64,000 bases of DNA from Holothuria scabra. Taxonomy: Eukaryota; Echinodermata; Holothuroidea; Aspidochirotida; Holothuriidae. How positions within the stretch are numbered: the first letter of the stretch is position 1; each line of letters begins with the position of its first letter. The position numbers and the translations under genes were made by a program. This document shows, piece after piece, positions 32,336-45,342 of this stretch. The notes beneath the pieces were generated by a model. It made no database searches, had not been told where the DNA came from, and saw only the letters and a program-made list of their open reading frames with translations. The stretch covers positions 50,116,394-50,180,393 of the forward strand of contig CM074181.1 in assembly GCA_037179385.1 (NCBI GenBank). Direction: 5' to 3'.

Positions 32336-33026
32336 TTTCGAGATGCACCTCTTCTAAGTTTCAATTTTTGGAGAAAATTTTTACCTGTGCAAAACTAATT
32401 CGATGTGGAGTATTAATTTGCAAGTGCTGACATGTCTTTTGGCAATCCTATGTTAAGTCTATAATATTTTAATAATTCATCATATTTACGGTTACTTTCG
32501 GTTTAGTGCGTGAACTGATTGTCTTCAAGGACACAATTTAAACTTCCATATTAAAATCCTCAGGACATACTTATGTACAACTGACCTTCAAATGAAGGTT
32601 GCAAAACATAGGTTTCTACGGCATATCCCTCTCTAGACTTAACACGATTTGCACATTTAGCTAAATGTGTTTATGCATTATCACAAATCAGAAGATACCC
32701 GAAAAATGATCAATTCTGATGGATTTCTATTGAAAGATTTAATAATTGCCTTTTTTCAAGTTCCAATGCTATTGCATCAATTACCTATCTTATTTTCTGT
32801 CAGCAGACCTTCAAAGCTAGTCCTTTGCATGGGAGGGACTTTTGTTAGTTCTCAGACAAAAATGTTAAAAAAAGCTGATTCCAAACTCCCATCCATGCTC
32901 TGTTATGTTAGACTCGCTGACTGAGCAGGAACATTTCCCCGTTTGAGGAAAGCTTGCCAACAAAGCCAGGTAAATTCAATTAACAAGTCAGAATTCCTTG
33001 TGGGTTAAACCTTGTTGTTTAGGTCA
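32336..33026. other. No supported gene
   Basis: An AT-rich gap between two hAT elements; an 85-codon frame at 32667-32924 has no recognisable features. Confidence 0.4.
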
Positions 33027-33034
33027 TTGAAAGT

Positions 33035-34622
33035 CAGTGGCGGAGCTGCCATATGGTCAGGGGGGGGGGCAGCCCCCTGACGGACCAAAATCGTCTGTCG
33101 GCGCCCTTTTCGGGTTTTCAACATACTCTACTCTTGCACCATTTTTGGCAAAAGACAAAATTTAATAGCGTTGTTTTAAGGCCCAGATAACAAAATGCTC
33201 AAACAGCCACCAATAAATGTACTAACTGCACTTCATTCTGATGAAAAAGGTCATCTTCTGTAATATAGGGATAGGTTTTGCCCCAAACGTATCTTCATGC
33301 TTTATACGCACTAATGAATGTTGTCGCTGTGCTAAGTTCATAGCTTCCACACCAAGCGTGATAATAAGCTTACAAAATACACAGAACGACACTAAATTAA
33401 CCCTCCCGGCCAGTAAAAGATGTTGCAAAGGGCGCAGAAATAATTGTAGCGAAAAAGCCCTCTTGTTGTCGGGGATAATTGTCAACATAGACAATAAAAA
33501 GACGTTTTTCAAAATCATTTGAAGAGAACATTCAGGTTATAATAAAATAGAACTGTTATCGTAGTGGTAATGATTTAAGGGTTGTAATGAGTAGTTTTCA
33601 TTTTGCTTTCCTTCAAGTGATCATTATCATAATAAATAGCTATTTCTGACACTGCACGATAATTCTACGAAAATGCTTATTTCTATACTTCCGTGGTCTA
33701 AAATGCCAGAACATTGCACCAAAAAGCTTAAGTTTAGGCTACTTTTATTCATTATGAATTCGGTACCTAGAAAGCCAAGCAGACCTCTTGTCTTTGCTAT
33801 TTCTTTTAATGTACTTAATAAATGGCTATTTAAGAGTGGTCGCATGATGTAAATTACCTCATTTAATGTTTCCTCCTGTACTTATCTTGATTTCCAGGTG
33901 CCAAAAATGTACACCTAACGGTGATTACTTTCCATACTTTTTCCCTCTGTAAGATTGCTTGCTATTTAGCTCTAGCAGGTTTAATCTTTACCTTCAAAAA
34001 GTAGCCGATTATTACATTAAAATCTTAAATCGAGACCTGACAATAACACACAAAATATAATTACTGCCTTCATTCTAGAATGTGGAAGAGAAGGATAGAA
34101 ACATGCGCGTCCGCAGGTAGGGGCAAGGTGGGGGGACTTTCCCTCCCCTGGAAAATGAATAAAAAAGACTGAAAAAACGAAGAAAACATAAAGAAAAAGA
34201 CGAAGAAAAATTAACATCAATATTTCTTAACAGTTCACTCAGTGTTTTTCGTATTTATATGCGGTAAATAGGCTTTAGCATTGTCATTTCCAGCGATCTG
34301 AGCGGCATTTTAGGCCAAAATTTTCTTGCGCTCCGCGCCAACTCATGGTGGCGGGGAGCTTTCCCCCCACAAGAATTTACTCCCACTCCCCCCGAATTTT
34401 CTTCAGCGGAGGCCCATGGATAGAAATTTTAACATGTTTTAATAAAAAAAACTTGCTGAGGAGAAATGTTAAAGTAGTCTTCTACCAGGTGAAAATCAAA
34501 TTAATGGAAAATATTAAAAGCCGTGGCTTCGATCGTGCGCAGGCTCAGGGTATTTACTCCTTCGAAGCGCCCCTGCAGACCATTTTCGCCCCCTCTGACC
34601 GAAACCCCTAGCTCCGCCACTG
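33035..34622. mobile_element. 1,588-bp non-autonomous hAT element, TSD TTGAAAGT
   Basis: CAGTGGCGGAGCT opens the element and its exact reverse complement closes it (13-bp perfect TIR). The TSD TTGAAAGT is perfect (33027-33034 and 34623-34630). The conserved hairpin block is present on the minus strand at 34318-34362. Open frames of 93 and 98 codons on opposite strands at 33222-33522 have no recognisable transposase motif. Confidence 0.9.
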
Positions 34623-34630
34623 TTGAAAGT

Positions 34631-36555
34631 CCTAGTCTAACTAACTAATCGTTACAATGCTGGAAAAAAAATAAGCCTATCCGGAGGATTCTACCTGTGC
34701 ATTTCTTAAAAGGATATTTAGAGAAAAGTTGCTGTACCTGCATAATTATTTCTCATTTGATAATTAAAATTCTTTTAGCATATTGGCTCATACTAAACAT
34801 CCTAAGTAACCGAAACGTTGCAACTTATCAGGCTTATATCAGTCGAAATAAAATTAGCAGTGATATCTGACCGAAAAATTGGATTGTGTTATTTTGAAGG
34901 TTTCAAGGCTGTCGTCCTTGCAGAAATGTGAACTCATTCTTCCAACTTCATGTCCCTTCCCAAAGGGTAGGCAAGGCTAATGAACGCATTGTATGGAGAG
35001 CGTTCACAATAGACTGTACATTGATTCGGTTTTGTTGTCTCACCGTGTCTTCAAAAATCGATTTGTTTTCTTTGAAAATAAAGGGTGATATTATACAGAC
35101 AAAATTGTGTTATGAGAGATTTGTCCAAATAAAATAGGTATGTTTTTTCTCTCTGTTTTATTTTCCCGCCGTCCCGGCTAATGAAGTGTTTACAACATTA
35201 AACGAAGTGATATCGAAATTGAGGAACAGCACGGTAGGTGTAAAAGAAGTGCCCTATAGTTATTAAAAAATATTTCCAGAATCATGCGACAAATTACGGG
35301 CGTTCAAAGACAAACTGGCACACAATTCACTTGAATTGTTGTGCAAACCAAAACAAAACATTACACCCCCCCCCCCCCCGTTCGTGAAACCATCAAATTT
35401 TGTGTTAAGAGGAAAAATAAGCGAGAGAGAGAATACTAGTCTAGACTGGGAATATCTAAAGTAACTGCGCATGAGAAAGTTTCCGGTTGGTTGTAACCAG
35501 CTCCAACTTTCAAATGGTCTCAAATGGTTCCAATTTATTCGACTAAGCCTACAAATGTTTTCACATGGTGCAACTCGTCTTAACTTGTCCGAATCGGTGG
35601 AAATAGCCGGGCTGATCTTAACTGCCAAATTTTCAACTTAGCAGGGAGCTACACATGTTTATAAAATGGGAGCAAAAGTGTTTAGAGAATCCTTTAAATC
35701 CTAAACACATTTGTTAGAGCGTATCTGATACGTCAATTGAATTTGAAAGTATGGCCGATTTATAATGTTATGAGTGAGAAACATGAGTGAATTTATTCAT
35801 TCATACATCTGTTTAATTGGGACAGATTGTCAAGTACGTTGTCTCATGTTTGAAATATGATGGGGTGACCATGAACACTTACACCTAATGAATTATCCAT
35901 TGGTCGGGGTTCAGATTAATCGATTTTGTTGTGGATATCACTCTCTTAAAAAGTAATGAGTGTAGCAACATCAACTTTTCACATGGCTCATATTTTGAAA
36001 CGTCAACGAGCAGATGACAACAATTTCACAAAAGTCCCCGCTTTAAATTTAATATAATATTCGCATTGCTTTTTGCCTGTAATTAGGAGTTAATGAACGT
36101 TAAGCCCATTTTCATCACGTTTATGTTTCACTCCGTCTATTACTATATGGTTCCACATTTATATCCTTTATCAACTTTCCGGAGAAACTCTCTAGGGAAG
36201 TTATGGAGTTTTTTCATGGAGTTCTAAATTTCTATATAGTTAATTTTTTCTTCAAAGAAGTGTTAGTCATTACCTCTTGATGCCTTTACATGTTGTACTT
36301 GCGCCTTTTGGCATCTTAATTTAATTCACAGATTTCCTTACGTCATCAGTAATTCCTGCCTTCTAGCTGGCTCGCCATTTTGTGAAAGGATAACCAATAA
36401 ACTTTTACGACACCAACGTCAGAGATTAGATAAACTATAGAACACTTTTAAAAATTCGATTCTTCTGCAATCCACGTATGAGACTCATGCTACGATTCTT
36501 CCGTTATCTGCCAAATAAATTTTGAAGACAGATTTATTATTCGATTTTTTGAATA
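34631..36555. other. Upstream region of transporter gene 1
   Basis: No exon is recognised. There is a C-run near 35367-35378. AACCAATAAA near 36390 could be a CCAAT box about 165 bp before the start codon, but such a motif is expected by chance in AT-rich DNA. Confidence 0.35.
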
Positions 36556-39500
36556 ATGGACAGCAGCAACAAATTAATACGTTGGCTACCAGTTGCATCT
36601 GTTTTCGTCCGTATGTTTTTCTTTGGCGGTGTTATGAAGGCGAATGGAGTTACCCTTTCTTACACAGTGCGTCACCTTAACTCAACAAATACATCGGTGT
36701 CATGGGTATTTACTCTCCAATGTTCTATAGCATTTCTGATAAGTAAGTATGTAAATCCTTAAATTGTTAACAGGATCATCGTTTGAAAACTGCAGAGCCA
36801 TGGTTTCATAAGAGAATAAAATTCGATTCTTTTCTACAGTAGTATATACGCGTTAATCTTGGTTATCGGAGTAGTTCCCCTCTTATACAACGTGTTTTGA
36901 TTAAAGGGGTAATTTTCAATATTTCACTTTTAAAACATTGTTTAAATATCTACTGTTCATATATTAGGGCTCTAAAACTGAAACAATTTGTTCTATTTTT
37001 ACTAACGGTGCTCAATGAACAGTAGTTTTGGGTTGTTTGAACAACATTGTGAGATTCACTGATTAATGTATGATTGTTTAAAAATTTGAACATCTGGTTT
37101 TGTTTTAACAGTGTAAGTTAAGGCTACCTTAAGCCATAGCGTTATATATATGTACCATGTCAAAAAAGATTTTGAATCAAAATCAATTAACAACATATAA
37201 CTACACGTAAACTCAATCTCCATATCTTTACATATTGTGCGGCTGTCTAGAGATTACCTAGATAAAATGACCTGACGTAGCAACTTCCATATAGACAAAC
37301 ATTTTTGTTTCACTTCCCGGCTGATGTTTTCTCTCTGACTATGTCACGAATAGTTAGGAGCAAGCTAAAATGGCTTCAGTGAGAGATGTATGGCTAAAAT
37401 GCCTGCCTTCCCTTGCTACGTTACTAATTGAGAACGAATTTAAAAAGTTTGTCGCCTTCACCCTTAAACATGCTCTTTATATGGAGAGAATAGACTGGGA
37501 CCTGGGAGTCTGCCCCCTCCCCAATTGCAACATCCGAAAAGGTGAATGTCATAGTAACACTTGCATCACCTTCAAAGGTTATGTAAATGTTATCTTGGAC
37601 CGAAATGAAAAGTTTAGGCAAAAGTGGTTGGGTTGAGGATTGGGGAATGGGATGTACCCAATTCCGGTAATTAACGCAACAGAGGCTCGCGAGGTGTTGA
37701 TGAATAGCATGAAATGCAAAAACTAACTGCCTAGTTTAAAATATGGTTCAATTTGACTTTACGATGATTCGATGTGGTGACTTTGCGCTTAAATAGTCAT
37801 TTCACCGAGTACATTTTTCGCCCATTCGTCAGCACAGACTGTTGCTTACTTGTATTTGTGCAAAAATACTTAATTTCCTAGTCGTTTATTCACAAATTAT
37901 TCGTGTGCTCTCAACTGTGTGGTGAACGTTTTCTTATAATCCAAAATTCCAGAACAAGGAATGTCAATTTAGAGATAGTTTCAATGCTGATCTAACGGCC
38001 CGGAGATGCTATCTTCTGACATCTGGGAGCCTTTTGGAGCCAACATTTTCCGAACGCTCAGCGCCAGTTCATAGTGGGGCTCCGCTAAGATAGTAAAACA
38101 CCAGACCCTTCACCTTGCCAAATTCCTTGCTACGTTACTGCTAACTATGCGTTGTCACTTTAGCAAAAATACAACTTCAAATGGTAGAATGCCTATGCGT
38201 GTCGCCAGATTTCATATAAGCGAACCTAGTTTTTAACAAATTTTCCAAAATGGAAGGGCACACCCGATCCCGGAACAAACTGTCACGCAGCCTAAACAAT
38301 AAGTACATGTTTTTACACAAACTTTACTTAAAAGTGGCATATTTGGCACCATATTCATGACATTAGATTTTTTCAAGTGAGATTTAGATTAGGGCGATCA
38401 CACATCCCACTCCATCCCCTCGACCCCTCTACGTCACCGTTCTCAATCTATATTAAAAGTCACATGTTAAATTTCTAATGCCAACGTGCACAGGTGTGAC
38501 TGATCCACAGCTAGGAAAAAAACTGCATATTGTCATTTTTTATTAACACAATCATTTATTTAAATGTATAATATTCATTTTAAGTATAAACAAGTTGTTT
38601 AACATTTCTATTAACTCTGGCCTTGCCGGTAATCCTCTTTATTGCCTGGGTGTATAAGGCCTACTCTAGTTACCTCAGGAGCATGTATGTGGTGTTAGAA
38701 AAAAATAAAACCAGACTACTTCAAATTTCGTGACTTGTATATATACCTTGTGCATATGATGCCACAGAGCGGAAAGTACGCCCTCCTTTGGGAGCGAAAG
38801 GACCAACACCGACAAACGCAGACAGCTGATGTGTCAAGCAGCCGAATACTCGCATAGTCTGCTACACGTGCGGGGCCACGTTTTCCATTGCTCTGCCCAA
38901 AGGATGACGTCAGTGTGTCTTCAATGCACACATGATGAAACGTTCCTTTTTACTTTTTGTTACATTCTCCTTCTCTGCCTGATTACCTTTTATCGCTTTA
39001 GGGAGGAAATGAAGCTCACTACAACCGCACTTGATATGGTCACATTTAACGTCTGATTAATTGATTGACAGTAACAGAAATAACAAAGTACACAAAAAGT
39101 TACGTAACGTTTGAGGTTAGCTAACAAGTCAATCAAGCATATGTTGATTGCTTTTCACGTACTGTGAACACAATGAAAGCTTAGCTCATTTTAGGGCACA
39201 AATCATGTGACAAACTCAGATATCAGTTACACCCTACACCGCCTTTGATCTACTGAGGTATCTATGTGGCTTTCTCAAGAAGGAACGTCACGGCATGCAA
39301 GGTGTACTCGACATCTTTCATTTTTTGTGCAGCTCCTGTTGGTGGTTACCTTTTACGAATCTTAACCTGCCGAAGTGTGTGCATTATAGGTGGAATTTTG
39401 GCTGGAGGTGGCTACATTTTTGCTGCTCTATGCACGACCTCTGTAGGGCATCTCTTTGTTTGGCATTCTTTGTCAGGTAAATTCTATTTTATCCATTTGC

Positions 39501-42500
39501 ATCAACTTATAATAGATATCAACGTTCAAAGTAACATGTATTATTTATCTTTCTTCTCTTTTTACCCAGCAGTTTATGTATTATCCTGGTATTACTTTAC
39601 GCATAAAATGTCTGTTACAGAAAAGATTGAGAGTTCATAACAGTTTTATTCAATGATCTCTGTTAAAAAGGCTATTTCATCTAGGAAGTTTGCATGTTAA
39701 ACCAGGGGAAAACATAGATGCAAAAACTGCCTTTCATTTATTTCTTTTGAATATCTACTCTTACACCATTACACAAGTATGTTTTCAAAGAAGTATATCA
39801 ACTCCTCTTAGTTCATCTTTTTTCTCAGTGGAATGAAGTAAAACGCAAAGCAAAGTCTTTAGAATTCTGTTTTGGAGCACACTTTGCAGACATCAATCAT
39901 ATAGACGAATCCGAATGGTCAAGTGATGGTCTGATTTAGTCGGACATAATTGGGTGTCCATCATCTTTAACATTTAAAATTCTTAGCTTATCTGTATCAT
40001 GGATGTTTGCACATTAAAATACTATTAATTTCATATATATGCCAACACGGGATACGGTGTTTAAGAATTGCATAGACAATAAATTAAGACGATTAAAGGG
40101 TAATGGACTTCACCAATTGACGTGAAACTGCTTATTTCACAACATCGTCAACTTTAAGATGTTCATATTTCCTTAAGCCCCCAAATACACTTTTTGAATA
40201 CACAACAGTAAGTCCAAATTAGGTTTTTATAAAAGTTCATGAATTTCTGGAAATTATGGACTGCCAAAAATGTATATTTTAATGTTCTGTGCGGAAATTT
40301 GACTGTCGTGAAAATGAGGGACGATAGTATTACAAAAATAACTGTAAGAGTGCTACAGCTGCAAAACCGGCAGTATCTCGATTAGCTATGTATTAGTTTT
40401 GGTGAAAAATGTCTAGTTATTACAGTGAAAACTCCTGAGAGGTCCAGTAATGTTATCTACCCTCCTAACCGTCTAACCAGCTACAACATTAAGCTAAAAT
40501 ATCTGCGCCACTCGGCTAAAGGTTTACGTGCACACACGCAGAGACAGTGGCATCAGCTTTGCAGTAAACACACTCCACAGGCTCATTTTAACCCTTTACC
40601 GTTGTTTGGGTCCTTTTAGACCCATGCGGAGAGCTCGGCTGTCACTCATCTTTACTGTTTCACGCGGAGCTCGAAACTGCGAGTAGCTACCCGAAAATTC
40701 GGCCACAACAGCGAGAGGGACAATAGTTTAAGGTCACGGGGCCAATGGCCTACGGAAGCCGATGCGGGGTGGGCTACGTCCACTTTTCCGCCCACTCTCG
40801 CGGCGCACAAATATGCCCCGATCGGAGCACAACGGTAAAGGGTTAAGGCATCAAATTGCTGCGGTAATTTAAATGAATGAATGTGAAAATACGATTTTGT
40901 TATCTGTTATACCATGCATTCATATTTTTATTTTTAGACATTTGAATGCTTCAATCTGGTGCCCATCAATTTTGTTAATGCATCAGAGATTAAGGAACAG
41001 ACCTTTTTGATACAACCAGGGAATAGCCACCGGAGCACACCAGGAACCCAAAGGCTGGTACCAGGCATGTCTCATAAGCAGAACGGGAAGACCTTTGGGG
41101 CACTAAGATCAATAGCGTGTTTTCTTCCCAAGCAGAGAAAATAGAAAATATAATTCCATTCTTCGTATTCCATAGGCATAGAAAGTGACACTTTAAAATA
41201 TAATTGAACACAATTTAAATAAAAAAATATTAATTTTTTTGTTTGTTAAATCTCAAACATTACTTGACATGATTTGATTTCCAGTCGCACTAAAAGAGAC
41301 ATATCGTTTTCTGTGAGTGAAAATTTCCGTACTCTGTTTAGTACCACTGAAACTATATTGTCCAGCATAAGTGTATGTTTCACAATGTTAGGAACAGTCC
41401 AGATTTGTTTCAAAATTCAAATACTGAGGTAACTTAGATTTTCTCTAAACGCTTAGAATAATGTTCCTGACTTATTGAAGAGTTTGAAATTACAAAGGAA
41501 TTTTATCACTTACAAGGGCATTAACTGTGAAGTCGTTTACACGAAGAGACTGAAAAAAAATTAATTATACTCGTCGACAGCTTTGGTGGCAAACATATAT
41601 GTGACCGTCAATTCTTTTTTTTAAGAATTACGATAGGGTCAAAGGATCATACTCATTAAGGGGGTAAAATCAAACAAACTTTTAAAGACAAATTAAACTC
41701 CTTGCCAAACAAAGTATCTTCCACAAAAATGTTACATCATTCACAATAAGTGTTGTGCGGTTAAAATAAGAACTGAATGAGTGCATGATCTCCATCCGAA
41801 ATAGCTCCAAGCTAGAAACAACTGTAGTTTTAATATGGGAAAAGTTCTGTTTTCATTCTTTTTATATTTGCTACAGTTACACAATAAGATTGAAAATTAA
41901 AACTACATCTTTGCAGTTTTACTTAGTGATTGTAAGTCACAATCCACTCATTAATATCGTTTTCAAAATATGGCTATAACTTTACTGATTTTTATTCATT
42001 TCTACATTACTAATTATTGAATTTGAATCATTTTTTTCACTACGGAAGTTGTGGTATGAGATATTTCAGAGGGTGTGTATCCAATTTTATTTTAAGGAAT
42101 TTTATGTTTCTTGAATTAACAGCTTTTTTCGAAACCCGGACAGGTGAGGACATTGTCACAACATGTTTGGAATGAAGGTACTGCAAAACAAAAAAAAACA
42201 TGGACTGATTTGTTCCATGATTTCTTAGCCCCTTTTGCCAACAAATTTGTATTCACAGTGGAAGTTCAAAACAAAATTTATCTTCCTTAAGCGATCAGTG
42301 TTGGATCGATTTTGGATGGATTTTTAAGTACTTAGATAAGTTAGTAAGATAGTTTTTCACGGCTCATGTTCTTACTAAATGATTAAATTTTTCTATTTGT
42401 GGCCCATTTGCTCGTTTTTCCTGTCATTCCAAGATGATTCCACGGAACTGATTGTTTTCAGAGTTGGAAATAAATTGGGAAAGTCTGGCAACGATTTGGG

Positions 42501-44094
42501 AGAGTTGTCTTTCACCACCAGTTTATTTGATGGACTGTTCAAGGTTGCCTGTACTGGGTTTATTTTGAAAAAGTATTTTCTTTAAAAAGATGCATTTTGC
42601 AATAATTTTATAAACGAATTCAAATTTTGTGGAAAATTTACAGGTTTCTTGATGTAAATTTTGTCAAGTTTGAGTAAAAGAACATTTTAACTTTAAGGGG
42701 AAAATTAGAAAAAGGATCAAAATAACTGTGCACCTGTTGAATTAGATTTATGACCAGATATTAAGACTGCACGACTGTGTATTCCGTGGGATCGATCTCT
42801 CAAGGCTCCATTACTTATAAAAGCACAATGGGAGTAGGTTCCACTTTTAAAGACTTAGGTATGACCAGACCAAGACTCAAACTCCAGACCTCAAGGCTAC
42901 AAGTCAGACGCTCTAACCACTTGACCATGCAGTGTTTCGCAAACAAAAACGTTCATGTGATTGAAAGCGTTGACCATGTTAGTAACAGGCTGTGGATTGC
43001 ACAAACCGGTTCACTTTGAAAATTGTTGTTGTATTCTAATCGAACAGTATTTTCTTCTTACCACAGGTCTGGGGTTTGGTCTATTGAGCATTTCAAATTG
43101 TCTCTACATCCTCTCCAACTATAAAAAGAGTTACAAGTCAATTTTTGCCTTTGGAACAGCATTTATTTACTTTGGTGTAGCAATTTTACCAATAACCCTG
43201 CAGTGGCTTGTAGATAAATTCGGTCATAAATGGGGACTGGCATGTTTTGGAGCTTTAGTTTTGAACTGTGTCCATATTGGAAGTCTTTCTAAACCAACCG
43301 GAAAACTTGCTGAATTAATGTCAAACTCTGGAAATGACAAGATAGCAAGAGAACAGTTACAGTTTGTTGACAAACATTGTTTTTGCTTCTCAGCAATGGT
43401 GTATCACCCAAACTATGCAGTACTGATAACGTTTGCAATGGTGGCTATGTTCGTGTACTCATCCTGGGCAATTTTTCTAGTGTCATTTGGGGAGGCCCAA
43501 GGACTAACTGCACTGAAGGCCGTATATCTTTCTACAATAGCTGGTATTGGCGGCATCAGTGGGAGTGCAACTTCGTCAACGTTGTTTGCCTTTGATGCAA
43601 TGAACGCGGTAACTATTTGTTTGCTCCCGGCTTTGGCAAATGGTATCAGTCTTCTGTTAAGCGTTTACTCTAAACGGTTTGGGACTCTTTTATTTTTAAT
43701 GTTCGTGAGTGGGTTTGCACAAGGGATGCAGTATGGTGGTATCTGTGGTATCGTTTCTGCCCTGATTTGTGACTTTCACATCGAACAAGGATTAACATTT
43801 TCATATATCATGGAAGGTGTCATGTACCAGATCGGAGGTATAACAGCCGGTAAGATAATACTCTGTTGTTTCTCTCTATTTGAACCTGAAATTACAGTGG
43901 ATCCAAGCACTTTCTATATCATTTTAACGTTGAAACGTTTTCTTTATTTCTTTTTAGGTGCTTTGCAAGATTTAACTGGTTCACCTGCTAACATTTTCCT
44001 GATAAACTCTGCTTTGAGCTTCCTGGTGACTCCTTTGGCGTTGTTGTGGATTTGTAATGATGACACAGTCAGGCAATGCTACCGAGAGGTTTAA
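36556..44094 (+). CDS. Monocarboxylate-transporter-like MFS protein, gene 1
   Basis: Four exons: 36556-36742 (187 nt), 39333-39476 (144), 43067-43849 (783) and 43958-44094 (137), all junctions phase 1, giving 416 residues. Donors GTAAGT, GTAAAT and GTAAGA; acceptors end in GCAG, ACAG and TTAG. The protein is a multi-pass membrane protein of the SLC16-like major facilitator type: an N-terminal helix near RWLPVASVFVRMFFFGGVMK, then GVTLSYTVRHLN, the loop CRSVCIIGGILAGGGY, a central loop after GSLSKPTGKL, and C-terminal helices ending RQCYREV. SLC16 members move small organic acids across membranes, usually with protons. The usual DGGWGW-type first-helix signature is absent, so the substrate cannot be stated. 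The start matches gene 2 by exon length and sequence. Confidence 0.82.
38045..38090 (-). repeat. hAT hairpin block in intron 1 of gene 1
   Basis: Reverse complement reads AGCGGAGCCCCACTATGAACTGGCGCTGAGCG followed by GGAAAATG, a diverged copy of the block in four other elements. The surrounding element ends are not identified. Confidence 0.5.
38750..39072 (+). repeat. Dispersed repeat family R2, fullest copy
   Basis: The left part (CGCCCTCCTTTGGGAGCGAAA, CCAACACCGACAAACGCAGAC, TGATGTGTCAAGCAGCCGAA, TGACGTCAGTGTGTC) matches the reverse complement of 49670-49885. The right part (GATGAAACGTTCC to CGTCTGATTAATT) matches 8140-8312. It lies in intron 1 of gene 1. No TIR or TSD is seen. Confidence 0.65.
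40592..40842. mobile_element. 251-bp piggyBac-like MITE flanked by TTAA
   Basis: TTAA precedes 40592 and follows 40842. The ends are CCCTTTACCGTTGT and its perfect reverse complement ACAACGGTAAAGGG. A TTAA target and CCCTTT-type terminus are typical of piggyBac. The interior is unusually GC-rich for this window and encodes nothing. It lies in intron 2 of gene 1. Confidence 0.85.
40847..42774. other. Intron 2 of gene 1, no other exon seen
   Basis: Strongly AT-rich. Comparison with gene 2 shows exon 2 joining directly to the 783-nt exon, so no further exon is expected here. Confidence 0.5.
42775..42934 (-). mobile_element. tRNA-derived SINE, copy 3
   Basis: On the minus strand, CATGGTCAAGTGGTTAGAGC provides an A-box-like region and GGAGTTTGAGTC (42873-42884) a B-box-like region, followed by GTCATACCTAAGTCTTTAAA, TGGAACCTACTCCCATTGTG and a TAATGGAG block. 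These match the body of the SINE at 2248-2475. It lies in intron 2, about 130 bp before exon 3 of gene 1. Confidence 0.75.
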
Positions 44095-44790
44095 GTTGCC
44101 ACCAAACCTCCCTGTTCATAATTCATTAGTCATACCTGCTCAAATCCCGTAACATGTTTTTTATCATCATTTGTTTATTCAAAGAGAGCTAATGAAGAAA
44201 GACTGACCAGCAAATAGTCCCAAATATTGACCAACAAATATTCCAGCATCAAATTAAAGTTTGCAATCATAAAAGGAACATTTCCTTCACATTCTGTTAC
44301 ATTTTCCTTTGTACACCAATATTATGTTCGGTTCTAGAGATAGCTGTAATTGAAATCCATATATTTTTCACAAAAAATGATTCAAGCAAGCGAGATTCTT
44401 ATAATCTTATGTTTTAACTTATCTTTGCGTAGAGAAGTAGTCTTTACAGTATAAAACTTGCGAGTATTCAAATTGAGCCTGTATGAAAGTTAATAAGTAA
44501 TACTTCGTCTCCTGATTGCAAGCCATTTCTAAATTTTTGTGCTTCTCCCGAGTAATTCAAAGGGGAAAAGTAACATTTTGTACAATCGGTCGACTTATTG
44601 CAATCATTGAACAAAAGATTAATGTTTAACGAGGTCTTATGAGTATTTTTAACTTGCAGGTCGAGTGAATCATAAACTTTTCACTTTTTGTCAAAGTTTA
44701 AAACTCTCTCCATTTTTTTTTTACAAGTCAAAGTTCAATGAAACTTCCACAGACATCGAAGGATGGTTGTTCCAGGTAAAATCGCACGTA
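44095..44790 (+). other. 3' flank of gene 1, duplicated in inverted orientation
   Basis: The sequence from the stop codon to about 44790 matches the reverse complement of about 62715-63436: AACCTCCC, TGCTCAAATC, TAGAGATA, TTGAAATCC, CAAGCGAGA, TTTTGTACAAT and TCATAAACTTTTCACTTTTTG all recur in order. ATTAAA at 44253-44258 could serve as a polyadenylation signal. Confidence 0.65.
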
Positions 44791-45042
44791 AGATGTAAAC
44801 TCTTGCGCACTTTACTCTCCTTTTCTGGAGGAAGCTTTCAAGACGGTATTTAATGTTATTTTATTTAATGTTTATTGCAAGTAAAATTGTACGCAAGAAA
44901 TTATGGTAAAGACAGATAACAAATAAAAGCCCCAAAGCGGCATATGAGCGATTGTATAAAATTGTATGTGCCCATGTAATATTTAAGAGCTCCTTCGACA
45001 TTGTGCCCCCTTTATTATGCAGCCGGGATTTTGTAGTTAAAA

Positions 45043-45342
45043 ATGGCAGCACACCATCAACTTCCCTATTTCTTTGCTAACTGGGGTGACCCGGATAAAA
45101 TCCTGAAGGCTGCTAGCCTTCCTGTAAAGTCCATCAGTAGGTCCTCTATCTTAGACAATAAAGCTCCTCGTTGTTTTTCGGATCGTATCACCTTGGTCCT
45201 ACCCTTCCACCCTTCCGTGCAACCAATTAAGCGCTTCTTTATTAAGAAATTCGAAGCCCTCATGTCTGGCTCCAACACTAAGACAATCTTCAAACATCCT
45301 TTTTTTCATAATCATCAGTCATTTTCTGAATTATATAATTGA
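45043..45342 (+). pseudogene. Possible Penelope-like retroelement fragment
   Basis: A 99-codon frame reads ...RITLVLPFHPSVQPIKRFF, then IKKFEALMSGSNTKTIFKHP. The pattern of a hydrophobic strand, FHPS, a K-rich helix, then ...IF.HPP-like resembles the region after the reverse transcriptase in Penelope-type elements. The frame is short, has no neighbouring RT or endonuclease, and stops soon after. The assignment rests on pattern memory alone. Confidence 0.25.

Noticed and set aside
33222..33522. 98- and 93-codon frames within the hAT element
   Set aside because: They oppose each other, lie inside a non-autonomous element and show no transposase motif.
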